64,000 nucleotides of DNA from Abelmoschus esculentus (taxonomy: Eukaryota > Streptophyta > Magnoliopsida > Malvales > Malvaceae). Both the position numbers and the translations under genes were made by a program. The stretch lies in assembly GCA_035048815.1 (NCBI GenBank), contig JAUCBN010000047.1, forward strand, positions 11,932,001 to 11,996,000, in the 5' to 3' direction. Shown in pieces: positions 34,801 to 46,399 of this stretch. The notes below the pieces were generated by a model. It searched no databases, was not told the origin of the DNA, and was given only the letters and a program-made list of their open reading frames with translations. Within the stretch, counting starts at the first letter, position 1; every line of letters begins with the position of its first letter.

Positions 34801-36169
34801 ATGCCAAGCTTTCTTTTTTATCAGCACTAGAGCAGTTACAAGAAATGTGCTTTCTTTGTTCACTTTCCAGCCAATGTGAATCAAAAACCATAACTTTGAG
34901 TTTAACCAGTACAACGAATATGTATGATTTAAACTTTGAGTTCAACAGTTGTAAGATCTCTTCCATTAGGCTTTGCTTCGACCCCAGAATCTTGAAGCTT
35001 CCATTTCAACACTTGACTTTGCTTCCAAATATCAAAATCCCAGTTTTTCAGAAGAAGAAAATGGGTAAAAGGACAGAATTCCAACTATTATTACTTAAAA
35101 TAAACTTAATCATATTCATAAATATGATTTACATAATATATGTCTGAATCATATGCATAAGTGTGATAATATTAACTGTTTAAAATTAATTGACAAAATA
35201 ATAATGGAATAAATCTCGATTAGTATAATTTTTTTTTTGATAAATGTTATTGAATTTTTATTAAATCTATAAAAATTATAATTACATCGCCTTCAAGAAG
35301 TAAAAAAATAGATTAAGCAATCCAAACATTTTATAACCAAAAAAACAGAGAAAATAAAATTCTTATGGAATTAAGTATACCAATAAAACTCAGAAGCGTC
35401 TTGAATCTCCTTGTCTCTGTCCAAACGAGACGCATAAAGAAGGAAGAAGCAGTTGTAGACGATCCAAACTGTCATGTAATATGTATCGCTACCCAAGACT
35501 GATTTCATCGGCAAACAAACATCAAACGGAATGGGGATATAACTTTTCGAAAGACCACCGACAAAAATATAAATCAGAAACTAGCGCTGATTGAATCAAT
35601 CCACAAGAGCAAATAAATCAAACAATCGACAAACAACAATCGATCGTTAGGGTATGTTACAACGTGCTACAAGAGCAGATGAATCAAACAACAAAACAAA
35701 AACATGTCACAAAGACAGAAGAAAACGTGTCACATAGACAGAAAAAGCGTGCTATAAAAGCAGAGATTCTTATTAAAATTGAAAATAAAAACAATAGATT
35801 TATAAATCCGGTGATTAATTATCGACCACCAATCAAAGGGATAGACTAAAGTGAAGAACTATTAAAAAAAGAATTTTGAAGAAAAGAGAGAGCGGTTAGG
35901 GTTTAATTTTGAAAAAAAAGGAGAGAATTTTTTGAGTTTAATCTAATAATTGCTTTTTTTAATTAGCACGATTATTAAAAAAGAAAGCTATGAATTTTAA
36001 ACATAAATTATTACACACATAAACTATAAATTAAAAATAGGATTTTGCTATTGACAGTCTAATAACTTTATAAATTCTTATAATTAATACTTATTTTAAA
36101 TTACATTTCTAAAAAAAAAATTAATTTAAGTTGTTTAACATAATTAATCCTTACTTAAAATAGTTATGA
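34801..36169. other. 3' flank of DUF642 and repeat-like spacer
   Basis: The DUF642 3' UTR probably runs to about 34960. About 35240-35830 is less AT-rich and has short CAAACAACAAT and GAGCAGATGAATCAAACA repeats. It may be an old transposon fragment, but I cannot classify it. Confidence 0.4.
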
Positions 36170-36425
36170 TTTAGTTTATGTTTAGATTTAGATTTAAGGT
36201 TTAGATTTATATTTAGGTTTATGGTTTAGTAGTTTAGGTTTAGTATTAAGGTTTATATCTAAGGTTTATGATTTAAGATTTAGACTTTAAGATTAAATGT
36301 TTATGGTTTATGACTTAAGGGTTAGAATTTAAGGTTAATATTTAATATTATGGTTTAGATTTAGGATTTGTGGTTTAATATTAATTGTTTAGGGATTAGT
36401 GTTTATAGTTTAAAGTTTAATAATA
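36170..36425 (+). repeat. Degenerate telomere-like TTTAGG/TTAAGG tract
   Basis: About 250 bp of irregular GGTTTA, TTTAGATTTA and TTTAAGG words without one perfect period. It resembles a decayed interstitial (TTTAGGG)n array next to a MULE. Confidence 0.6.
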
Positions 36426-36477
36426 TAATTAGTAAAATATAACTTATTAAAGATATAATTAATTATATTTTATTATA

Positions 36478-37743
36478 GGCTTAACTCAATAATAGGTGCC
36501 CAAAGTATATACTTTTTCTGAAATAGGTGCCTAATGTTTTTTTAGCTGAAATAAATGCCTAAACTATATATTTTTTCTGAGATAGGTGCCTAATGTATTT
36601 TTTGGCTGAAATAGGTGCCTAAAGTTTTATTCCCTTTGTGTTTTAAGGTAACATTGTTAAAAGAAAATTGTTTAATTTATAAATAAATACCTAAACTATA
36701 TATTTTCTTTTTCTAAAATAGGTACCTAATGTTATTTTTATTGAAATAAGTGCCTAAATTTTTTCTTATAAATAATTTATGTTTCTTATAAGATATAAAA
36801 TTATTTATATATCATCGTTTTAATCTATTAAATTATTTATTATGATTGATTAATAATTTATTTAAATTTGATTTATTAAATTATTGATTAATGTTTAAAT
36901 ATTTATGTTTATATATCAACATTTTAATTTATTAAAATATTTATTATAATTAATTAATAATTTTTATTTAAAACTTTTACATTCAATTTTTATTATTATA
37001 CATATTTTTTAATTTTACTATTATACATTCATTTTAAACTTTGTAGCAGAGTTATTGTAATTTTTAATATATATTAAAACATCGAAAACTTTTACGATTA
37101 ATTTTTGGGATTTAAAATCATATATTATTTCAAAATTCAATCGATATCACGTATTTTTGAAGTTGATGTCTTTTTCCACATGATGGACCTGGAATAATGA
37201 AAATAAATCCTTGGCTACATTGAAGGTAGCCAAGGAATAAAACTTAATCAAAATTTAATCCACAACAATAAAACTGGGTTGAGAACAAAACATAAATATT
37301 TAAAAGTGAGATAAAATTAATAAATAAATTATTTTTTAAAAAAAAAAGACCTTGGATGAAATAAATTAAATTTAAATAAAATTATTAATCAATTATAATA
37401 AATAATTTAATAGATTAAAACGTTGATATAAATAATTTTATATCTTATAATTACTTATAAGAAAAAAATTAGATATTTATTTGAATAAAAAATACATTCC
37501 ACCTATTTTAGAAAAAATATATAGTTTAGGTACTTATTTATAAATTAAACAATTTTCTTTTAACAATGTTACCTTAAAACACTAAGGGAATAAAACTTTA
37601 GGCACCTATTTCAGCCAAATAATACATCAGACACCTATCTTAGAAAAAAATATATAATTTAGGCACTTATTTCACCAAAATAAACATTAAGCACCTATTT
37701 CAGAAAAAATGTATACTTTGGGCACCTATTACTGAGTTAAGCC
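36478..37743. mobile_element. Mutator-like element with very long TIRs and 9-bp TSD
   Basis: A 1266-bp element flanked by an exact 9-bp duplication TTTATTATA (36469-36477 and 37744-37752). Both ends begin GGCTTAACTCA, and the inverted arms stay similar for about 400 bp (to about 36875 and from about 37352). Each arm carries several spaced copies of TGAAATAGGTGCCTAA-type words, i.e. subterminal repeats. The ~470-bp centre has no transposase or captured gene I can recognise, though GCTACATTGAAGGTAGCC at 37217-37234 is a short palindrome. Duplication length and long arms fit a non-autonomous MULE. Confidence 0.9.
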
Positions 37744-37863
37744 TTTATTATATTTTATTTTTTTAAAAAAATTAATATTTAAATCTTTAAGGGAGCGGTA
37801 GTGGAGGCTTGAGGGGTTCAAGAAAACACCTGATTCATTAATGATTTTGTAGAAGGCTGAGCT

Positions 37864-38385
37864 TAGGTGTGCATTCTGGTTAATTTGATTAACTGATCGA
37901 ACTAAAATTATTTCGGTTAACTCGGTCGGTTAATTTTTGGTAAATTTGATTAATGTTTTTTTGATAATTTAGTTATCGGTTAATTTGATTCGAAATCGGT
38001 TAATTAATCGAAATTATATATTAAATATTAAATATATTTATTTTTAGTCATTTAACTTTTAAAATATTATAAAATGTTCATTAAATTTTTTATATTATAA
38101 CATGGTAACTAAATTTTGTAATAAATTAGTATAAAATAAAAGTTTAGTTACTAAAAAATTATTTTAACTTAATTTAGTGACCTATTATGTAATTTAACCA
38201 AAATTTACAATAAATTTCGGTTAATTAGATTAATTCGGTTAATTAACCGAAATAATTTCAGTTCGGTTAATTCGATTAAAGAAAATTCGGTTTGGTTAAC
38301 GATTAATATTTTAAAAAATTTGATTAATTCAATTTTAGTTAATTCAGTTCGACCACCGATCGAATTAACCGAATACTCACCCCTA
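37864..38385. mobile_element. hAT-type MITE with GGTTAATTCGG motif
   Basis: The left end TAGGTGTGCATTCTGGTTAATT and the right end (inverted) TAGGGGTGAGTATTCGGTTA match imperfectly. The body is built from TCGGTTAATTCGATTAA-like words on both strands. The flanking octamers (GCTGAGCT and ACTGATTC) share only four bases, so the insertion is old or the limits are off by a few bases. Confidence 0.65.
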
Positions 38386-38907
38386 ACTGATTCTTTTGGC
38401 GGATTTTTCACACACATTAGGCCTTGTTTCCTTTTCTTCTTAAACTTTTGGGCCATGGCCTTATTTCAATATTCCATACGTCATGCCACATTGTCTTTTT
38501 TTAGGTTACAATTGGTTAACAGGAAAAAAAAATTATTACTACTACTAATTTTTAAAATGATATTTATTTTGTTTTGAAAATATAATTTTAAAGGATAATA
38601 TTTTTTTTCCTTCTAATAGCATTATTTTCCTACTAAATGATATTCTCATCATCTTTTTAAATATTTGTCAGTTTTCACTCATTTGGATCAGTCAAAATTA
38701 ATAAATTTTGTTCATATAAATTATTTATTGAATTGATTAGATTATTAATTATTTATGATATAAATTAATTAAATATCTTTTAAATGTTAATGTAATATTT
38801 AATTTATACTTACGATGTTTATAGATTATATGTTGAGATTGTATATTTCTTGAGAATTAATAAGTATGAATTGATATTTTTAATTTTATTATTTGATTTA
38901 TATAATA

Positions 38908-39114
38908 TATTCTCTTTGTCCTATTTTATTTGTTTAGTATTGATTTTTTTTATTTTTGGTTTATTATAATTTTAAATCTATTATTAATAAAAATATAAAA
39001 AAATATATTTTATAAAATTTAATAAATTAAAATATTTAAAATAACTATAATTAAAGTTTTAAAATTTTGACTTTAAAAAATAAATACTAGACTTCTTAAA
39101 TGAGACAGATAGTA
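38908..39114. mobile_element. Stowaway/mariner-like MITE
   Basis: The left TATTCTCTTTGTCCTATTTT and the right end read inverted, TACTATCTGTCTCATTTAAG, are decayed versions of the CTCCCTCYGTCCCATTTT terminal sequence of plant Stowaway elements. A TA dinucleotide flanks each side. The body is AT-rich and non-coding. Confidence 0.65.
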
Positions 39115-40984
39115 TTTTTTTATCTTATAAAATATGTTAATAGATTAATCTTATAATCTAAAATTTATATCAATATATTACAACATATTTTATTATTCAA
39201 TTTAATTTATTTAATCATATATCTTAAATAATAAAAAATTAAGAAAATAGCACATTAACTATTATATATATTTTTTACCCTTTCTTATTACTAATTTTAT
39301 ATAAATATATTTTCAAATATTTTAGATATATTTCAATTTTTATTCTTTACTATCATTTTAAAAGTATTTTTAAATTAAAAATTTTGTAAAATTATGAACT
39401 AATCAACATCGTCACTGATAAAAAGACAAAACATATAATATTAGTTTAATAGGTATGTTATTATTTTTCGTTAATTAACTAAAAGGGAAAAAATAAAAAT
39501 AAAAATAATATTTATTGAAAGACTTGAGTTCTAAAATTTGACTTGAGAAATTATTGCAAAAAACTAAAAGAACGTGGACGGTCGATTCCAGTCATTTTAT
39601 CATTAATATATATCATTAATATAAAAGTTAAATTATGTAAAAACATAAAATTAGATCATTAATATAAAGAGTAAATTATATAAATTATTTTATTTATGAG
39701 TATTGAGTTTTATTATCAAATTTATTTTATTCATTAAAATTTTGAAATATTTAATTTATTTTATTATTTATTTGTTAATTTTTTATAATGTCTATTTACC
39801 AAAAATGAATTTTTCTTCAAAGATTTTGATGGTGAAAAATTTAATCAACACGAGGAAAGTAACATACCAAAAAAATGAGTTCTGTCTGATGACAAAAGAG
39901 AAGGACCGATAAGAAAAAAAATTAAAAGATTTTTTGTTGATTTGTAAATTTCTTAGAGGTCGAAATTTAATACAGAGACCGAGATGAATTGATTGGTGAA
40001 ATTTAAGATTGAACAATCATCGTCTATAATCGTTTGTGGTTTAAGAATTAACAAAAATATTTCATATCTAAACTTTAATGATAAAAACGAATAGTGTCTA
40101 AACTTCAATAATTGGATCCGACGACGTCACGACTGATCAAGATAGCGCTCCTTTCTTTATATTGTTGATCTCCTTATTTTGGACCCTCGAACAATATTTA
40201 GATATGCGATTACATCTATCGTTCTTTTTCGCGATTGAATAGTGATAATATTTTTGTTGTCAACACACCTTCATTGTAATATGCATTTTTATGTTGTTGT
40301 TGATGATTTTACCTATCATCGTGAATTCTGGTGATGTTTGTATCCTTCTTTTATTTCGAGTCTTTGGATTAGGTTCTTATCGTTTCCTTGTTTGGTCCTG
40401 ACCGTTAATTTTGTTTACTAGATATATGTTTGTTTTGAAGTGTTTTGTTTACTGGATGTAAAATTTCATTATAATTTCGGATATATTCTCGTTTAATAAA
40501 ATTAGTGGATCTTTGTTCAAAAAAAATTCAATAATCAAAATAGGTTTAAGAGTAAAATTTAATGATGATTTATGTAATTTATCCTAATATACTATATATT
40601 TAAATATATAAGAATTTGAAAATTTTAAGAATATGATCCCCAAACACTGCCTCGATCCATTTTGGCCGTGCCTACTTTTCTTTATTTTCAATACATTAAT
40701 ATTAACGGAGAATTTAATGTACAATATATTTAGGGTGCGGATAAAAGACGATAATTTTTGAAATTTATCGAAAATTTTAAAATGTTAGAATTTTTTTTAT
40801 AACATTTTAGATTAATTTTTTAACAAATTTTGATACTTACAAATCAAGTTTCAATATTCTTTAATAATATTTTAGGTTTTTTGATCGAAGTATTGAAATT
40901 TATTTTGTAAATATTAAAAATTATCAAAAAATCATAAAAAAAACTAACTTAAAAAACAACACCCACACTTGCTGGAACTTGAAT
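39115..40984. other. AT-rich spacer, possible LINE tail
   Basis: No gene. The stretch at 40130-40530 is less AT-rich and ends GTTCAAAAAAAA after AATAAAATTAG, like the 3' tail of a plus-strand LINE. No reverse transcriptase is visible upstream, so this is only a suggestion. Confidence 0.35.
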
Positions 40985-41190
40985 TGGTCCGAATCAAATG
41001 CTAGTCTTTTAAATATCCCAACTTGCAATACTTGATGATTTTTGTTAGGACTGTCAATTTGGTCATGCAAGGAAAACAAAGACATCCATCCGTTGAGGTT
41101 GGACGGTCGTACTTATATGACGACCAACTTCAACCCACTGTCTGTCTACGCGGCTGAGGCACCAAATCCACCACTCATTCAACTAATTAT
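40985..41190 (+). repeat. Duplicated block, left copy (distal part)
   Basis: Shares TTTTAAATATCCCAACTTGCA, CTTGATGATT, GGAAAACAAAGACATCCAT and GGCTGAGGCACC-type text with 44885-45115. It lies downstream of the 75-residue gene in the same relative order, so both belong to one direct duplication. I recognise no protein in it. Confidence 0.7.
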
Positions 41191-41556
41191 ATCATACGTC
41201 GTTTTGCATATATTAAGATATTTTATTTTTATCTGTTTTTGTAATGTCTTTTGATGTTTATCGTCTATCTTTTAATACGATATTTATTTATTATAAAAAT
41301 AATTTAATATTTTATATTATATTCATCATGTTATATCTTTGATCAAGAAAAACCGACATTCTTTTATAATTAAATTTCATTTTGTGATACTTTTTTATAC
41401 TTCTAAAATTTTTCACAAAGCAATTTATAGGACTAATTCACTCGATCTTTATCAATAAAAAAGTTATTATAGAAAAGTGAAAAAGCGAATTATGGGCGAC
41501 AATGCATGTAGGCAGCAGTTGGGAGGCCACGGTGGTGAAAGTTTTTGAGGGAAGAG

Positions 41557-42062
41557 TAGAGATGGCAAAGGAATTCGAACTCGACGAGTTTTGACTCGAT
41601 TCGATTGGGTTAGATTTTATTTTATTTTGCATAAAATTTTAGTTAAGATCGAGTCGGATCAGATTTTTTTAAAGGTGATCTTGGTTGGGTTGGGTTTGTG
41701 TTTGGAGTAAAAAAACCCGACCCGACCCGACCCGATGTAATTTTTTCATATATATATATATATATATTTTAGGGATATTTGTAATAATGATCCTTCTTTA
41801 TATATATTTTATACAATTAGATTACTAAAATTATTTTTTTACAATTAGGTCAGTAAAAATTTATTTTTTTTACAATTAGATCCCTAAATTTTATTTTTAT
41901 AATTAAGTCTCTAAAATTTAAAATTTTTAAAGATTCGGGTCAGATCGAATTTTTTTCATCCTAAACCTGAGTCGAGTTGAGTGACGGGTAGAGGGTATGA
42001 TTTTTCGAGTTGGGTGCGGGTGAACTAAAAATCCAACCCGATTTGACCCATAACCATCTCTA
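41557..42062. mobile_element. hAT-type MITE (506 bp) with perfect 8-bp TSD
   Basis: Flanked by GGGAAGAG at 41549-41556 and 42063-42070. Both ends read TAGAGATGG inwards. The body has CCCGACCCGACCCGA runs and their inverse, plus an (AT)n stretch near 41749-41768, and encodes nothing. It has no counterpart in the right-hand copy of the surrounding duplication. Confidence 0.9.
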
Positions 42063-42070
42063 GGGAAGAG

Positions 42071-43060
42071 TGGGGTCATAGCTCTAAAAAATATTAAAAG
42101 ATTATTTTTAAAATTAAAATAATGATAAAATTATTTTTGCTTTAAAAATATATAATATTCTTAAAAGATTTAAATATTTTAAATAATTCTTTTAATAGAT
42201 AATGTTAAAGTTCCCCCTAAAGGGTTCGATTGTAAAAAATGGGGTGGGTGGAGCTGGAACGTATTTAGGACCAGGAGCTATGACCCTCGAATATTGAGAA
42301 ATTAGTTTAAACCCTATTTTTAAAGAAAATATAATTTAATTCTCTTAAATTTTTAAAATAAAATTATATTAAACTTTAAATACTTAAATATTTTTAATAT
42401 AAGCGCTCTAATTTTTTTAAAACTTTTAATTTAAGCCTTCAAACTTTTAAAAATTTAAATTATTTTTAAACTCTTATTCAAAATTCTACTACTTATTTAA
42501 AAGTAGTGAAAAAAGGAAAACAAGATGAAGAGCGGAAAGTGGGCCGACAACAATAAAGTCAATCAGACCTAAATTCTACTACATGTTATATTTTAAAAAT
42601 ACATATTCTATTTTTTTAATAAAAAAAAAGTTATCCCTTTATTCTTAAATTCTAATCGTTATCGTTGTCGATCACTAATAATGTAAAGTTAATTATGACT
42701 TAAGATTAAAGTTTTAAGTTTAGATGTAGAGTTTAAAATTTGTGATTAGAATTTATGGTTGAGTATTAAAATTTATTTTTTTAGTATTAGATAAAAAAAT
42801 AATACCAACTTTTTTTATTCATCTCATTTATTTAAACAATTAATTTAATATCTCAAATACTTTATTTTTTTTGTTAGATTTATTTATTTATTTATCTTTC
42901 TAAAAAAATTAATTTTAATCATTAAATTTATTTATTTATTTAATAAATCATAAAATTAAAAATTAAAAATTTTAAATAATTAAATTTAGAGATTCTAAGT
43001 TGATTGGACCCCTAAATGATTGCTCGAGTGCTCCTCTCACAGCTGGACCTGCCGTTAAGT
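42071..43060. other. AT-rich spacer
   Basis: No coding sequence. A weak TTTAGATGTAGAGTTTAAAA-type telomere-like stretch lies at about 42700-42780. Confidence 0.4.
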
Positions 43061-43234
43061 TTATTGTTTTATTCGGAAGTGAAAAAAAAACATTTATATA
43101 TTGTAATAAAAATATAAATATCATTAATGTAAACCCAGTGTTTATTTCCAGAAACATATATTGATAGTAAAAGAACATCAATACATGGATCATTCACTGT
43201 TTCCTTTGCATTATTTTATGTTAAACTTCTCTCA

Positions 43235-43462
43235 TTACATGGAAAAAATAATGATTTCTTTCACGTTAGCATCAGTCGCCGTCTTGGGACTGCAAAATCC
43301 CATATGGGTCGTGGCTTCTCTTGCGATGTTGCCGGCACCGCCGCGGCTGTGTTCGGAGTTAGCAGGTGGATGGTAATAGAGACGAGCAGTCTGGGGGCAA
43401 TGAGAATGGAATCTTGCGACTATTCTCACCCCTGCATCTAATATTTCTGTGTACTTTCCCAT
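43235..43462 (-). CDS. 75-residue conserved plant protein, tandem copy A
   Basis: A single exon from ATG at 43460-43462. Residues 1-35 (MGKYTEILDAGVRIVARFHS followed by HCPQTARLYYHPPAN) are compact and conserved-looking. Residues 36-55 are Gly/Arg/Ala-rich. The end reads NVKEIIIFSM. There is no signal peptide or membrane helix. An open frame extends a few codons upstream but without ATG. TATATAAAT-like sequence on the minus strand at about 43583-43592 lies about 120 bp upstream, a plausible TATA box. Copy B (45821-46048) differs at three residues only. I do not know the function; I believe similar short proteins exist in other plants. Confidence 0.7.
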   Translation of the reverse strand: MGKYTEILDAGVRIVARFHSHCPQTARLYYHPPANSEHSRGGAGNIAREATTHMGFCSPKTATDANVKEIIIFSM

Positions 43463-43580
43463 TAGAAAATCAATCTCTAAAATTTTCTTCAAAGTTCGAA
43501 TTTTTTTTGAAGAAAATAAGAAAAAAATTAAAATAAATAAATAAAAAACTTTGTGCTAGAACACGTCCTAGAGCAAATCT

Positions 43581-43594
43581 CCCATATAAATAGG
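43581..43594 (-). promoter_or_regulatory. Putative TATA box of copy A gene
   Basis: On the minus strand the sequence is CTATTTATATGGG, about 120 bp before the ATG. The equivalent place in copy B (46165-46176) reads CTATTTTCATGGG, which no longer fits a TATA box. Confidence 0.5.
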
Positions 43595-44044
43595 CAATAG
43601 AATTTGATGTTGGGAGTGGAAGGGAAAGGGATTGATATTTATAATACAGCAGGTAGGGGCGGTCTCTTTCCTTTCAGTTTCGGTACAGCTCACATTTTCC
43701 ATGTTTTCCACGGTACGCGGAATAAATTTGATTAATCGTTTTATTTTTAAGATATATATTGTTAAATAATATTAAAGTTTATGATTTAATATCAAAATTT
43801 ATAAAGTTCAAATAAAATATATTTTTAGAATATAAAAATTAAAATTTATTTTTTAACGTTATGCATAGAGAAAAGTACTAAAAAATTAGACGAGAATATT
43901 TTTACATATATTATGCTACTTTGTTTCAACTTTTTAGATCTCATAATCGAAACAAGTAGATGCATAGTTGAGTTTATAGCCTCAGAAGATTGACTTTTAT
44001 GTGTTTTTGGATATTTACAATGTCAACAAGATAAAAGGGATTAT

Positions 44045-44278
44045 TTTTTGGGTATTTTTATCACGTTATCTATGAGACCAACTAGTTAAAAATATTTATT
44101 TAATTATTTTTTATTTTATATTTTTACTAAATGAATGTTGACTAATATTTATTGTAAATTAAGTTTAAAAACAGTTTTTACTAAGTGAAGATTTACTTGG
44201 TAAAAATGATGAAGTAGAAAAAATAATTAAATAAATGTTTTTGATTGATTGGTTCCATGAATGATGTGGTGGAAACAG
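44045..44278. mobile_element. Foldback MITE, family A copy 2
   Basis: Inverted halves with TTATCTATGAGACCAACTAG on the left and TTGATTGATTGGTTCCATGAA on the right, matching the inner arms of 30871-31137. It is more diverged at the ends, so the limits are approximate. Confidence 0.65.
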
Positions 44279-44279
44279 G

Positions 44280-44695
44280 CATATCTGGGCTCGGCTCGGT
44301 TTGGCTCGAGATTGATAATTTTCTATATTATTTTTATTATTTATTTATTTATAGTTTATTTTTTATTTATTATTTGTAATTTTGTAAATTTATTTTAGTT
44401 GATAATATTTAATTTGTTTTATTTAATTTATTTTTAGTGGATTTACGTAATTATTTTATTATTTTTTTTTGCTAAACAAATTATTTTTAATGTATATATA
44501 AATATATATGTATATACATAATTATTCCGAGCCTGTTCACAAGCTTTTCGAGCTGAGCTTGGGTAAGCTCGGCTCGTTTAAGTCCTGAGCCGAACCCAAG
44601 CCCGAGTCGAGCTCACTCGAGCCTGGCCGGCTCCGAGCCCGAGTAGCTCGCGAGCCGGCCAGGCTCATTATCTCCCCTACCCATCACCCTTGCCT
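44280..44695. repeat. Repeat built of GCTCGGCTCG motifs, hAT-MITE-like
   Basis: An AT-rich middle lies between two GC-rich arms made of GGCTCGGCTCGG and CGAGCTCACTCGAGCC words in opposite orientation. It ends near CTCCCCTACCCATCACCC. The arrangement resembles the other hAT MITEs of the window, but I find no clean 8-bp duplication. Confidence 0.5.
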
Positions 44696-44884
44696 GCATA
44701 GACGAAACTAAGTAGGGGTGAGATGGAGCAATCGCCCCTTATCCCTGAAGAATTTTTTTTCCACTTTTATCTTTTTATTTAGTTTTTTTAAAATTATTTT
44801 TTATGAATTTGTCCCGCTACTAAATATTCATGTTTTACCCCCTCAACTCCAAATCTTATCTCCGTCTCTGCTTGCTTGAACCGG

Positions 44885-45115
44885 TAAGAAGCAAATGTTC
44901 GTCTCTTTTAAATATCCCAACTTGCAGTCTAAAGATGCTTACCAAAATTCAATGCTTGATGATTGCTGTTACGCTCTGGTCAATTGTTGATGTTGGGAAA
45001 ACAAAGACGCCCATACATTTTGGTTGGTGATGCCCCTCAGCGTCCTCCTATTACACCCGACCTAAGCTCACTGTATAGGCAGCTGAGGCACCCAACTCCA
45101 CAACTCTTTCAAGTT
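44885..45115 (+). repeat. Duplicated block, right copy (distal part)
   Basis: Counterpart of 40985-41190, with about the same word order and small indels. It lies 0.7 kb left of the second 75-residue gene; in the left copy the spacing is 2.0 kb. Confidence 0.7.
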
Positions 45116-45820
45116 ACTAGACACACGGCTCTAATTAATTATAAAACCAGAAATTATATTCCTATATTGTAGTAATGATCAGAATTAGTTGATAAGAGAT
45201 TATATAAATATGGGTTTATATGACTAGTTCATTGCATCAACTAATCATATAAATATGTTTGGGAAAATTATTTATATTTCATATTTGATTAAATCAGAGG
45301 TAGAGTTAAAAAATTATTTAAGGTGTTATATTTTAGTTATATTTAAATGGTGTGTAAATTATTTATAAATTGACATGTCATTTATTTTTTTAATTATATA
45401 AATCATATAAAAATCTGGTCTAAAGATTTTGGGTGCCAATTTGACCACTTATTAAAATAGATGTTTGAATATATATTAAAAAGTAAAATTAATTAAATCG
45501 TAAATCAAATCGAATCAAACAATATACTCTCGTAAAATTATTAAACCCTATTAAACCCTTTTGTTTAAAATTCAGTATCTCCCCGTTGAATTCATCTTTT
45601 AATCACGGCGGTGGCCAACAACCCCTACCAGATTAAAACCGACAAGTGTATTATTTTATTTGGAAATAAAAAAATATTTATATATAGTAATAAAAATATA
45701 AATATAATTAATTAAAGCTCATAATTTATTTCCAGGAACAAATACACAACGTAAAAGAACATCAATACAAGGATCAGTCACTTCGTTTCCTTTGCATTAT
45801 CATATGTTAAGCTTCTCTCA
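45116..45820. other. Spacer inside the right duplication unit
   Basis: AT-rich. The last 170 bp (from about 45650) match 43060-43234 and are the 3' flank of the duplicated gene. The rest has no feature I can support. Confidence 0.45.
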
Positions 45821-46048
45821 TTACATGGAAAAAATAATGATTTCTTTCACGTTAGCATCACCCGCCGCCTTGGGACTGCAAAACCCCATATGGGTCGTGG
45901 CTTCTCTTGCGATGTTGCCGGCGCCGCCGCGACTGTGGTCGGAGTTAGCAGGTGGATGGTAATAGAGACGAGCAGTCTGGGGACAATGAGAATGGAATCT
46001 TGCAACTATTCTCACCCCTGCATCTAATATTTCTGTGTATTTTCCCAT
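45821..46048 (-). CDS. 75-residue conserved plant protein, tandem copy B
   Basis: An intact single exon of 75 residues, identical to copy A except Glu to Asp in the SEHSRGG segment and two changes in KTATD (here KAAGD). The flanks match copy A for about 200 bp on each side, so gene and promoter were duplicated together. The TATA-like word of copy A is altered here (TATTTTCAT on the minus strand), which may weaken transcription. The open coding frame and conservative changes argue that it was under selection until recently or still is. Function unknown. Confidence 0.66.
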   Translation of the reverse strand: MGKYTEILDAGVRIVARFHSHCPQTARLYYHPPANSDHSRGGAGNIAREATTHMGFCSPKAAGDANVKEIIIFSM

Positions 46049-46399
46049 CAGAAATCAATTTCCAGAATTTTCTTCAAAGTTTGAATTTTTTTTTGAAGAA
46101 AATAAGAAAAAAATGAAAAAAAAAAATGAAAACTTTGTACTAGAACACGTCCCAGAGCAAATCTCCCATGAAAATAGGCAATGGAATTGGCTGTCTGAAG
46201 GGAGAGGGATTGGTATTTATATACAGAAATACGGCAGCCAGCGGGGTCTCTTTCCTTTCAGTTTCGGTCCAGCTCACATTTTTCATATTTTCCAAGTTAG
46301 GTGGAATGTATTTCAATATGTGCCCCTACATTTTACTCTTTTAGTCATATTAGTCCCTAATAATTCATTATTTTTCAATTAGGTACACATTTGTTGTAT

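Noticed and set aside
35664..35849. 61-codon Lys/Gln-rich frame
   Set aside because: Low-complexity AT-rich DNA with short internal repeats. No sign of a gene.
39703..40016. Two overlapping 69-74 codon frames on opposite strands
   Set aside because: Phe/Ile/Lys-rich translations typical of AT-rich spacer.
40130..40530. LINE 3' end
   Set aside because: The A-rich tail is suggestive, but no reverse transcriptase or endonuclease text lies upstream. Left as a remark in the spacer entry only.
46035..46382. Open frame of 115 codons on the plus strand
   Set aside because: It is antisense to the promoter and leader of the 75-residue gene copy B, is dominated by poly-Lys from an A-run, and the equivalent frame is broken in copy A.
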